NCBI GenBank assembly: GCA_020057805.1
Contig: JAGVFD010000056.1
Location: 1 to 6,488, forward strand
Length of the DNA: 6,488 bases
Origin: Sideroxydans sp.
Lineage (GTDB): Bacteria > Pseudomonadota > Gammaproteobacteria > Burkholderiales > Gallionellaceae
Direction of reading: 5' to 3'
Shown here: positions 1 through 5,590 of the stretch, in pieces
How positions within the stretch are numbered: position 1 is the stretch's first letter
Layout of the letters: every line of letters begins with the position of its first letter
The notes under the pieces: generated by a model
What the model was told of the DNA's origin: nothing
Seen by the model: only the letters and a program-made list of their open reading frames with translations
Databases searched by the model: none
Made by a program: the position numbers and the translations under genes

Positions 1-2255
1 ACACTGATGATGTCCACAATCTTCTTCGAGCTTTCGCTAATAGAAGACATCGTACCCACCACTTGACCCACCACTTCACCGCCTTTAATGGCGATATCAG
101 AGGCACTCAATGCCAGCTGGTTAGCTTGTTTGGCGTTCTCCGCATTTTGCTTCACGGTTGAGGTTAGCTCCTCCATGCTGGCGGCGGTCTCTTCCAAACT
201 CGACGCTTGCTCTTCAGTGCGTTGCGACAAATCGGTATTGCCGCTGGCGATTTCTTTGGATGCGGTGCTGATGGTGTCAGCCGCTTCTTTGATACGGCAA
301 ATGGTCTGCGTGAGTTGCTCTACCGTGGCATTCGAGTCGTCTTTCAATTGCCCGAAGGTACCCTGATAGTCGCCCGATATTTTTTGAGTTAAATCGCCAT
401 TGGCTAACGCGCCCAACACGCGCACCACTTCTTCTAGGCCTACCGAGCTGACCTGCATCAATTGATTGATGTTTTGCGCCATGACCAAGAAGAAACCGCT
501 CTTCCCTTCGACTTGAATGCTTTGCGTGAAATCGCCCCGTACCGCCGCAGCAATAATGTTGGCAATCTCCTCTTCTACCGCCAGCTCCACGGTACGGTCT
601 ATCCATTCCACGGCTGACCCCAAATGGTTGCCTTGTTCGTTGATTACCGCGCTGACCGTCAGCACAAAGGTGTGTCCGCCAATTTTGATGGTGGCCTTAT
701 GCGTACCACGCAAGCGATCCAGCATCTGCATCTGATGCGCCGGATTTTTGTGGAATTGGTCGATACTGGCGCCCATCAGATGCGCCGCGTCGAAGTTAGG
801 TAAGTCTTTGCGGATATCGACTTGTGCGGCTTTGAACATCTCGACGATGGCCTTATTCATATAGATGATGTTGCGGTCTTTGTCGGCAATCATCACATTG
901 GTACTGACATTGTCGAGGCCAATTTTGACGCGCGTCACTTCATCATTAATACGCTTGGCATCGGTCACTTCAAAGCCCATGCGTATCTGCATCGCCTTCA
1001 TGGCATACAACAACATGCCTGATTCATCCGCCCGTTTGACCGAGATGATGTCGTGGTAATGCCCCTGTGAAACCCGCAGTAGCTGGCTGCTGGCAGAACG
1101 CAAAGAGCCGATGATGTAGCGCACCAACATCCAACCCAATACCGTCGACAGCAATAGCGAGAACAGCGTGACCCACAGCTGTAGGCGACCCAATTGCGCG
1201 TTTTCTTCTTTGGCTGTTTCGTAAGCGTGTGTCACCCCTTGTGCTTCATGTTCAGTCATGTCGGACACGGTCTTTTTTGCCGCATCGTGCAAGGGATTAA
1301 GCAGCCCCAGCAACACACTATTTGCCGCCAGATAATTTCCGTCCAGCAACAGTTGACGCGTAGGCATAACGGCTTGCTCCATGTAGTTATCGCGTGCGCG
1401 TACCACTTCAGCTAACATCGCCTTGCCTTTTTCCGATTTGGATTTATCGGCCATATCTTTCAGCAGCCCATCTATCTTATTCACGTTGGCTTGTACTGCA
1501 TCCGTATGGAGCTTTAATGGATGGCTGTGCACCCCTACAAAATTACTACTTGGATCGTGTTGCAGTCCTTGCATGATTTGGGTGCGGCTATCCGTCATCA
1601 GATATTGCATCTCTTGAATGTCGCGATTCAGGTCCATGCGTCGCGTGGCGATGTCATTCATCTTCTCTGCCGATTGCTGTGACGAGTAGTAGCCAATAAC
1701 GTTGTTGATTAGCAAGGCTGACACCAGCAATGTGAAGATTAAAATCATGCGTGATTTCTCACTCATGCTGACGAATTTGTTGAGCAGACTAGCCAGTCCG
1801 CCGACCTTAACTGCCTTGCCTTCTAAGATGCGCAGATTGCCCTGCTTACCTTCGCGGAATAGACGGTAAGCCGCTTCGTGTGCCTCGATTAAAGCCCGTG
1901 TGGGTTTGCTGCGCACCGATAGATAGCCGGTGCAACTGCCGCCCTCATAGATAGGTGTGGCGTTAGCAATGACCCAATAAAAGCCGCCATCTTTGCGCCG
2001 ATTTTTCACCAGCCCAGTCCACGGCCGGCCCTTCTTCAGCGTATTCCATAAGTCGTCGAATGCTTCCACCGGCATATCGGGATGGCGCACCAGATTGTGT
2101 GGCTGCCCAATCAACTCTTTTTCGGTAAAGCCGCTGGCATCAATGAAATCGGGATTGACGTAGGTAATCAAGCCTTTCAAGTCAGTCTTGGAAACAATCG
2201 AAGAACCCTCTTTCAGCTCATATTCGACGTTGGTGATGGGGGTGTTCATGCGCAT
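1..2255 (-). CDS. PAS-containing transmembrane methyl-accepting chemotaxis protein (3' end cut by window)
   Basis: This is a chemoreceptor. The frame is open to the left edge, giving 751 visible residues; the signalling tip and stop lie outside. Residues about 1-125 form an Aer-like PAS domain (TDLKG, then NLVRHPDMP at 54-62, PWTGLVKNR at 78-86), the type that binds FAD in E. coli Aer, so redox or oxygen sensing is inferred. TM1 is about 170-190. A helical periplasmic domain of about 168 residues follows, then TM2 at about 359-381, a HAMP region to about 430, a second PAS at about 443-555 (NVMIADKDRNIIYMNK, then PNFDA, FHKNPAHQ), a GDF/EGK-GFF linker, a second HAMP-like segment (about 600-650, ANGDLTQ), and the start of the methylation helix (QASSLEETAASMEEL at 683-697). 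The gene begins 30 nt after the cheW stop and is in the same frame. Tandem ATGs sit at 2258 and 2255; I chose 2255 because it lies 7 nt from AGGAG, against 4 nt for 2258. A further ATG is at 2249. Confidence 0.95.
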   Translation of the reverse strand, partial: MRMNTPITNVEYELKEGSSIVSKTDLKGLITYVNPDFIDASGFTEKELIGQPHNLVRHPDMPVEAFDDLWNTLKKGRPWTGLVKNRRKDGGFYWVIANATPIYEGGSCTGYLSVRSKPTRALIEAHEAAYRLFREGKQGNLRILEGKAVKVGGLASLLNKFVSMSEKSRMILIFTLLVSALLINNVIGYYSSQQSAEKMNDIATRRMDLNRDIQEMQYLMTDSRTQIMQGLQHDPSSNFVGVHSHPLKLHTDAVQANVNKIDGLLKDMADKSKSEKGKAMLAEVVRARDNYMEQAVMPTRQLLLDGNYLAANSVLLGLLNPLHDAAKKTVSDMTEHEAQGVTHAYETAKEENAQLGRLQLWVTLFSLLLSTVLGWMLVRYIIGSLRSASSQLLRVSQGHYHDIISVKRADESGMLLYAMKAMQIRMGFEVTDAKRINDEVTRVKIGLDNVSTNVMIADKDRNIIYMNKAIVEMFKAAQVDIRKDLPNFDAAHLMGASIDQFHKNPAHQMQMLDRLRGTHKATIKIGGHTFVLTVSAVINEQGNHLGSAVEWIDRTVELAVEEEIANIIAAAVRGDFTQSIQVEGKSGFFLVMAQNINQLMQVSSVGLEEVVRVLGALANGDLTQKISGDYQGTFGQLKDDSNATVEQLTQTICRIKEAADTISTASKEIASGNTDLSQRTEEQASSLEETAASMEELTSTVKQNAENAKQANQLALSASDIAIKGGEVVGQVVGTMSSISESSKKIVDIIS

Positions 2256-2262
2256 CATTACT

Positions 2263-2268
2263 CTCCTT
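2263..2268 (-). promoter_or_regulatory. Ribosome binding site of the PAS chemoreceptor
   Basis: AAGGAG on the minus strand ends 4 nt before the ATG at 2258 and 7 nt before the ATG at 2255. The site is strong and favours the second of the tandem ATG codons. It also shows that the receptor is translated from its own site rather than by overlap with cheW. Confidence 0.7.
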
Positions 2269-2285
2269 AAAAGGGTGTCGGCTGT

Positions 2286-2762
2286 TTATGCAGCCTCATC
2301 AATCAACGACATTTCGCTACTGCTCATCAGCTTTTCAATATCGACGAGAATCAACATGTGATCGGCCACCGTTCCCAAACCCATGATGTAGCGCGTATCC
2401 AATGCGGCGGACAATTCGGGCGCGGCACGTATCTGATCCGCATTCAGCGTCAACACATCGGACACGCTATCCACCACGATGCCCACCACGCGCTGACCAA
2501 AATTAAGAATGATGACCACGGTGAACTGGTCGTATTGAATCTTGGGTAATTTGAATTTAATGCGCAGATCGACGATGGGCACGATGGTGCCGCGCAAATT
2601 GATAACGCCTTTGATGAACTCAGGCATGTTGGCGATACTGGTTACCGCGTCATAGCCGCGTATCTCCTGCACCTTAAGAATATCGAGACCGTACTCTTCC
2701 TTGCCTAAGGTGAAAGTTAGAAACTCGTTATTGGAAATGCCGCTGCTAATTTCGGTCGCCAT
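2286..2762 (-). CDS. cheW: Chemotaxis coupling protein CheW
   Basis: CheW is the cytoplasmic adaptor that links chemoreceptor tips to the CheA P5 domain in signalling arrays. The 158-residue product is a single CheW domain, close to the usual length (E. coli 167). It is very like E. coli Che[18 protein letters not shown] at about 22-38, then [19 protein letters not shown] at about 49-67, with the conserved Arg57 of NLRG, and VDSVSDVL at 97-104. The open frame extends upstream to an ATG at 2849, but the ATG at 2762 is preferred: it gives the family N-terminus, has an AAGGGTGGAG site just upstream, and the 2849 codon lies at or before the likely transcription start of the sigma-28-type promoter. 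It is the first gene after an intrinsic terminator and is followed by the PAS chemoreceptor, so the two probably form one small operon. Confidence 0.96.
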   Translation of the reverse strand: MATEISSGISNNEFLTFTLGKEEYGLDILKVQEIRGYDAVTSIANMPEFIKGVINLRGTIVPIVDLRIKFKLPKIQYDQFTVVIILNFGQRVVGIVVDSVSDVLTLNADQIRAAPELSAALDTRYIMGLGTVADHMLILVDIEKLMSSSEMSLIDEAA

Positions 2763-2764
2763 GT

Positions 2765-2774
2765 CTCCACCCTT
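2765..2774 (-). promoter_or_regulatory. Ribosome binding site of cheW
   Basis: AAGGGTGGAG lies directly before the ATG at 2762. AAGG sits 8 nt from the start, and a second GGAG sits only 2 nt away. It supports the short 158-residue form of CheW over the upstream in-frame ATG codons. Confidence 0.55.
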
Positions 2775-2850
2775 ATTTATCTGTGCCAGCATGTTGCGAC
2801 GCATGGCAAATAAATCTATGCAATCTGCAAAACCTAAAAACGTGTTCACT

Positions 2851-2877
2851 CTAACGGCACGTTTGCTAGTTTCTTTA
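2851..2877 (-). promoter_or_regulatory. Sigma-28 (FliA)-type promoter for cheW and the PAS chemoreceptor
   Basis: On the minus strand TAAAGAAA (2877-2870) is followed by an 11-nt spacer and GCCGTTAG (2858-2851). The E. coli FliA consensus is TAAAGTTT-N11-GCCGATAA, so the spacing is exact and the -35 core TAAAG and -10 core GCCG are intact (6 of 8 bases match in each box if the A/T-rich end of the -35 is treated loosely; TT is replaced by AA there). The predicted start of transcription is near 2844, leaving a leader of about 80 nt before cheW. Placement just downstream of a terminator and just upstream of a chemotaxis gene, a classic FliA target class, supports the call. Confidence 0.75.
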
Positions 2878-2888
2878 GGGGAACAGGC

Positions 2889-2916
2889 AAAATAAAACCC
2901 GCCAATTCGCGGGTTT
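2889..2916 (-). terminator. Intrinsic terminator downstream of cheA
   Basis: On the minus strand an 8-bp perfect stem, AAACCCGC (2916-2909) with GCGGGTTT (2902-2895), closes a 6-nt loop and runs into TTTTATTTT (2897-2889). This is a standard Rho-independent terminator. It lies about 195 nt past the cheA stop and 12 nt upstream of the cheW promoter -35 box, so it should end the receptor-cheY-cheA transcript and keep it apart from cheW. The opposite strand lacks an equal U run. Confidence 0.8.
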
Positions 2917-2973
2917 AGTTTGTGTGGGGGATTCTAAAAAAACACTTGTACGCAGATTGCGCAACGCATCCGC

Positions 2974-3000
2974 GTGGGCAAACAAAAATCGTTTGCCCAC
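2974..3000. repeat. Palindromic intergenic repeat, GTGGGCAAAC/GTTTGCCCAC type
   Basis: A perfect 10-bp inverted repeat (2974-2983 and 2991-3000) encloses a 7-nt A/T-rich loop. The flanks (TTGCGCAACGC on one side, CCTACG on the other) look like extended parts of the same element, perhaps 2956-3006. From memory, GTAGGGTGGGC...GCCCACGCG elements are dispersed in intergenic regions of many beta- and gammaproteobacteria. Without the genome I cannot count copies here. It lies in the 3' untranslated part of the cheA transcript. Confidence 0.7.
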
Positions 3001-3035
3001 CCTACGGAGCTAAACCCAGAGCCACGCCGAACTAG

Positions 3036-3070
3036 CTCCCTCTCCCAACGGGGGAGGGCTGGGGTGGGGG
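3036..3070. repeat. Palindromic intergenic repeat, CCCTC/GAGGG type
   Basis: CCCTCTCCC (3038-3046) and GGGGGAGGG (3050-3058) form a stem around a 3-nt loop with one mismatch (a G-U wobble in RNA of the plus sense). The arm is followed by CTGGGGTGGGGG. On the minus strand this reads CCCCCACCCCAGCCCTCCCCC...GGGAGAGGGAG, matching a dispersed CCCTCACCCCAGCCCTCTCCC-type repeat that I recall as common in proteobacterial intergenic DNA. It lies 41 bases beyond the cheA stop and next to a second, unrelated palindromic repeat. Confidence 0.65.
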
Positions 3071-3110
3071 AACACTCGTTCATTACCTCGCCAACAGCGG
3101 AGCGGAGATA

Positions 3111-5138
3111 TTACGCGGCCAATTTGTTTTGGCGGGCGGGTGCGCTACTTAAGGCTGCCACGTCTAGAATCAAGGCCACTTTACCGTCGCCCAGAATAGT
3201 GGCACCGGAGATGCCAGGCAATTTTCTAAAATTGGATTCCAAACTCTTAATCACCACTTGGTGTTGTCCCAGCAGCTCGTCCACTTGCACGGCGATTTTT
3301 TTGCCTTCGGTTTCGACGATGACCACGATACGCGCATCATTTTGGGCGATGTCACCCGGCAAGTTAAACACTTCGCGCAAAGCCAGCAGCGGCAGGTATT
3401 CGCCGCGCACATGCACCATGTGTCCGCCACCACTGACAGTGCGTAAATCTTTGTCTGCCATCAATAACGATTCGATGATGTAGCCCAAGGGAATGATGTA
3501 AGTCTGTTGCCCCACGGCAACGGATAATCCATCCAAAATGGCTAGTGTGAGTGGCAGACGAATGAGGATGCGCGTGCCCAAACCTTCGGCGGATTCAATC
3601 TCGACGCGCCCGCCCATCGCGGCAATGTTGCGCTTGACCACATCCATACCGACCCCACGTCCAGACACATCGGTGACCACGTCGGCGGTCGAAAATCCCG
3701 CTTCAAAAATCAGCATCCAAACTTCTTGGTCACTCATGTCGTCGCGCACGGGTAAGCCACGCTCTCTGGCTTTGGCCAGTATCTTGCCGCGATTCAAGCC
3801 GCCGCCGTCATCCGTCACTTCAATCAAAATGTTGCCACCCTGATGCGAGGCCTTGAGCGTAATGGTGCCCTTTGCGGGCTTACCCGCTGCCAGGCGTTTT
3901 TCGGGGGATTCGATGCCGTGATCCAAGCTGTTACGCACCAAATGCGTTAAAGGATCCGCGATTTTTTCAATCAGCCCTTTATCCAATTCTGTGCCTTCGC
4001 CCAACGTTTTCAATTCAACTTGTTTGCCTAACTTGCCTGCCAAATCGCGCACCACACGGGGAAAACGGCTGAATACAAAAGAGATGGGCAGCATGCGCAC
4101 CGACATGATGACTTCCTGTAAATCGCGCGTGTTGCGTTCTAACTGGTGCAGCCCGCTATTTAATTTTTCATACAGCGCGCTGTCCACCGTGGAAGCAGAC
4201 TGCGCCAACATCGCCTGCGTGATGACTAATTCGCCCACCAAATTGATGAGCTGATCCACCTTTTCTACATTTACGCGTATCGAGGTATCCGCAGCAGGTG
4301 CGGCTTTGTCGCTGGCCGGCCTGATGCGTGCAACGCCTTCGTCGTTGGTGCGACGTTCGTTAGCACGACGTTCTGCATATGCCAGTTCAACAGGCGTTGC
4401 AGTCGCAGGTGGCGGCGTTACCTTTTGGAAAAATCCATAGCCTTGTTGAGCTTCTTGTTGAGTTTGCTGTGGCGTAGAAGGGAGTTGCGTGGGCTCATCG
4501 ACGAACAAGCCAAAATCTTGCGGGGCGCTGCTAGGCACAATGTCGGGGGGAGCAACAGCGGGCAGGTCATCGAAAAAACCGTAGCTTGCATCCGCTGCAA
4601 CAGCTTGGATAGGTGCGGCCACTTCTGCAAAAAATCCGTAGTCTTGATGGGTTTCGCTGCTCGTTGCAACGACTGCTGCATCATCAAAAAATCCATACGC
4701 ATCCTCTTCTGCTGCGGCTGTTACGCTGGCGGGTGCAGCAACAGGTGGCACATCTTGGGTGAGCTGCGTTAATTTTTCGCAGACCATTTTCACTTCGGCT
4801 TGATCCACCTCGCCTTCACCGCGATGGGCGTACAGCTGCATCCGAATAACATCGCCTGCTTCCAGAAATACATTCACCATCTCATCTGTCAGCTGCATTT
4901 CCTGTTTGCGCAAACGGTCGAGCAAGTTTTCTAGAATGTGTGTCACCTCGGTCATATCGGTAAAACCGAAAGTGCCGCTCCCCCCTTTGATGGAATGTGC
5001 CGAACGGAAAATCGCGTTCAAGTCATCCATGCTGGGATCGTTCACCTCCAAGCTCAACAGCAAGGACTCCATCGTGCCTAGATGCTCCGCCGCTTCCTCG
5101 AAGAAAATTTGATAGAACTGTGTGATGTCAATGCTCAC
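3111..5138 (-). CDS. cheA: Chemotaxis histidine kinase CheA
   Basis: CheA autophosphorylates in receptor arrays and passes phosphate to CheY (and CheB where present). The 675-residue protein has an HPt/P1 domain at about 1-125 with the phospho-accepting His48 in AHSIKGGSGTFGF. A disordered-looking Ala/Pro/Gln-rich linker spans about 126-285. The P3 dimerisation helices lie at about 286-350 (IRVNVEKVDQLINLVGEL). The P4 ATPase covers about 355-530, with N box HLVRNSLDHGIE (399-410), G1 DDGGG (443-447), and a combined F/G2 region (GFSTADVVTDVSGRGVGMD). P5, CheW-like, runs from about 535 to 665. No folded P2 domain is recognisable; five YGFF-type motifs occupy that interval. The start is GTG at 5138: it is the only start after the in-frame TGA at 5150-5148, and it gives the usual CheA N-terminus. 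The site before it is weak (GAAAG). The gene follows cheY by 41 nt. All catalytic boxes are intact. Confidence 0.97.
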   Translation of the reverse strand: MSIDITQFYQIFFEEAAEHLGTMESLLLSLEVNDPSMDDLNAIFRSAHSIKGGSGTFGFTDMTEVTHILENLLDRLRKQEMQLTDEMVNVFLEAGDVIRMQLYAHRGEGEVDQAEVKMVCEKLTQLTQDVPPVAAPASVTAAAEEDAYGFFDDAAVVATSSETHQDYGFFAEVAAPIQAVAADASYGFFDDLPAVAPPDIVPSSAPQDFGLFVDEPTQLPSTPQQTQQEAQQGYGFFQKVTPPPATATPVELAYAERRANERRTNDEGVARIRPASDKAAPAADTSIRVNVEKVDQLINLVGELVITQAMLAQSASTVDSALYEKLNSGLHQLERNTRDLQEVIMSVRMLPISFVFSRFPRVVRDLAGKLGKQVELKTLGEGTELDKGLIEKIADPLTHLVRNSLDHGIESPEKRLAAGKPAKGTITLKASHQGGNILIEVTDDGGGLNRGKILAKARERGLPVRDDMSDQEVWMLIFEAGFSTADVVTDVSGRGVGMDVVKRNIAAMGGRVEIESAEGLGTRILIRLPLTLAILDGLSVAVGQQTYIIPLGYIIESLLMADKDLRTVSGGGHMVHVRGEYLPLLALREVFNLPGDIAQNDARIVVIVETEGKKIAVQVDELLGQHQVVIKSLESNFRKLPGISGATILGDGKVALILDVAALSSAPARQNKLAA
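4428..4697 (-). other. Five YGFF-type motif repeats in the CheA linker
   Basis: The linker between P1 and P3 of CheA carries YGFF at residues 148-151, 167-170, 186-189 and 234-237, and the variant FGLF at 209-212. Intervals are 19, 19, 23 and 25 residues. Most copies are preceded by an acidic or small residue and three are followed by an acidic residue within two positions (FFDDA, FFAEV, FFDDL). Codons for the copies differ (TAT GGA TTT TTT, TAC GGT TTT TTC and others), so the motif is preserved while the DNA has diverged. The spacers are rich in Ala, Pro, Gln and Ser and have no evident fold. This fits a string of short linear binding motifs, possibly for CheY, but that role is inferred. Confidence 0.8.
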
Positions 5139-5179
5139 GATGGTCTTTCAATAGTTTTAGGGATGTGCGCGCGAGCTAC

Positions 5180-5545
5180 TCACCCGATGACTTTCTTCAC
5201 CACTTCGAGCAATTTATTGGGGTCGAAAGGTTTCACTAACCATCCCGTTGCACCTGCTGCTTTGCCTTGTACTTTCATGGCATCCCCCGATTCGGTGGTC
5301 AACATCAAAATGGGCACGCTGCGATAATTAGGCAACGCACGCAATGCTTTGATGAGCGTTAAGCCATCCATGCGCGGCATATTTTGATCGGTCAACACCA
5401 AATCGACCGTGCGTTGTTTGGCTTTATCCAAGCCCTCTTGTCCATCTGCCGCCTCAATCACTTCATACCCGGCACTCTTTAACGTGAACGCCACCATCTG
5501 ACGAATCGAACTTGAATCATCAACACTCAACACAGTTTTAGCCAT
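5180..5545 (-). CDS. cheY: Chemotaxis response regulator CheY
   Basis: This is a 121-residue single receiver domain with no output domain, the usual size for CheY (E. coli 129). It carries the acidic pair Asp9-Asp10, the phospho-accepting Asp53 in LTDQNMPRMDG, Thr83 of the switch region (MLTTES), and Lys105 in the WLVKPF motif. The position of E. coli Tyr106 is Trp102 here; an aromatic at this site is usual in receivers, and Trp is common in CheA-linked CheY proteins. The start ATG at 5545 has GGAGG 7 nt upstream. It lies 45 nt after the receptor-like gene and 41 nt before cheA, so it is expected to be the phosphate acceptor of that CheA. It should act in the cytoplasm and at the flagellar switch, though a sink or non-motor role cannot be excluded from sequence alone. 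Confidence 0.93.
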   Translation of the reverse strand: MAKTVLSVDDSSSIRQMVAFTLKSAGYEVIEAADGQEGLDKAKQRTVDLVLTDQNMPRMDGLTLIKALRALPNYRSVPILMLTTESGDAMKVQGKAAGATGWLVKPFDPNKLLEVVKKVIG

Positions 5546-5552
5546 GGCCTTA

Positions 5553-5557
5553 CCTCC
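5553..5557 (-). promoter_or_regulatory. Ribosome binding site of cheY
   Basis: GGAGG on the minus strand lies 7 nt before the cheY ATG. It is the strongest ribosome binding site in the right-hand cluster, in contrast with the weak site and GTG start of cheA downstream. Confidence 0.7.
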
Positions 5558-5590
5558 AACGATTGATTAATTTGTCGTGCGCACTACACC

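Larger units (their letters stand above)
2763..3110. other. Intergenic region between cheA and cheW
   Basis: This 348-base stretch holds no supportable gene. On the minus strand it contains two different palindromic repeats, an intrinsic terminator, a sigma-28-type promoter and the cheW leader. A T7 run on the minus strand (2942-2936) lies between the GTGGGC repeat and the terminator, without a convincing stem before it. No tRNA or riboswitch-like structure was recognised. Confidence 0.75.

Noticed and set aside
277..606. Minus-strand open frame inside the PAS chemoreceptor, and similar plus-strand frames over the whole left region
   Set aside because: They are out-of-frame or antisense shadows of a receptor whose continuous frame translates into recognisable domains from 2255 to the left edge.
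2763..2849. N-terminal extension of CheW to an in-frame ATG at 2849
   Set aside because: The extra 29 residues do not resemble CheW, the 2849 codon lies at or upstream of the predicted transcription start, and a ribosome binding site precedes the ATG at 2762.
2936..2942. T7 run on the minus strand as an additional terminator
   Set aside because: No stable stem directly precedes the run; the convincing terminator is the 8-bp stem a few bases further on.
2974..3058. CRISPR-like repeats in the cheA-cheW gap
   Set aside because: The two palindromes differ in sequence and neither recurs with spacers, so there is no array.
2974..3483. Plus-strand open frame of 169 codons overlapping the repeats and the 3' end of cheA
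   Set aside because: It reads through two palindromic repeats and then antisense to the conserved CheA P5 domain; the product is low complexity and has no ribosome binding site or known family.
4418..4702. Out-of-frame minus-strand open frame over the CheA linker
   Set aside because: It is a shadow created by the repetitive, low-complexity linker; the CheA frame is unbroken and carries the YGFF motifs.
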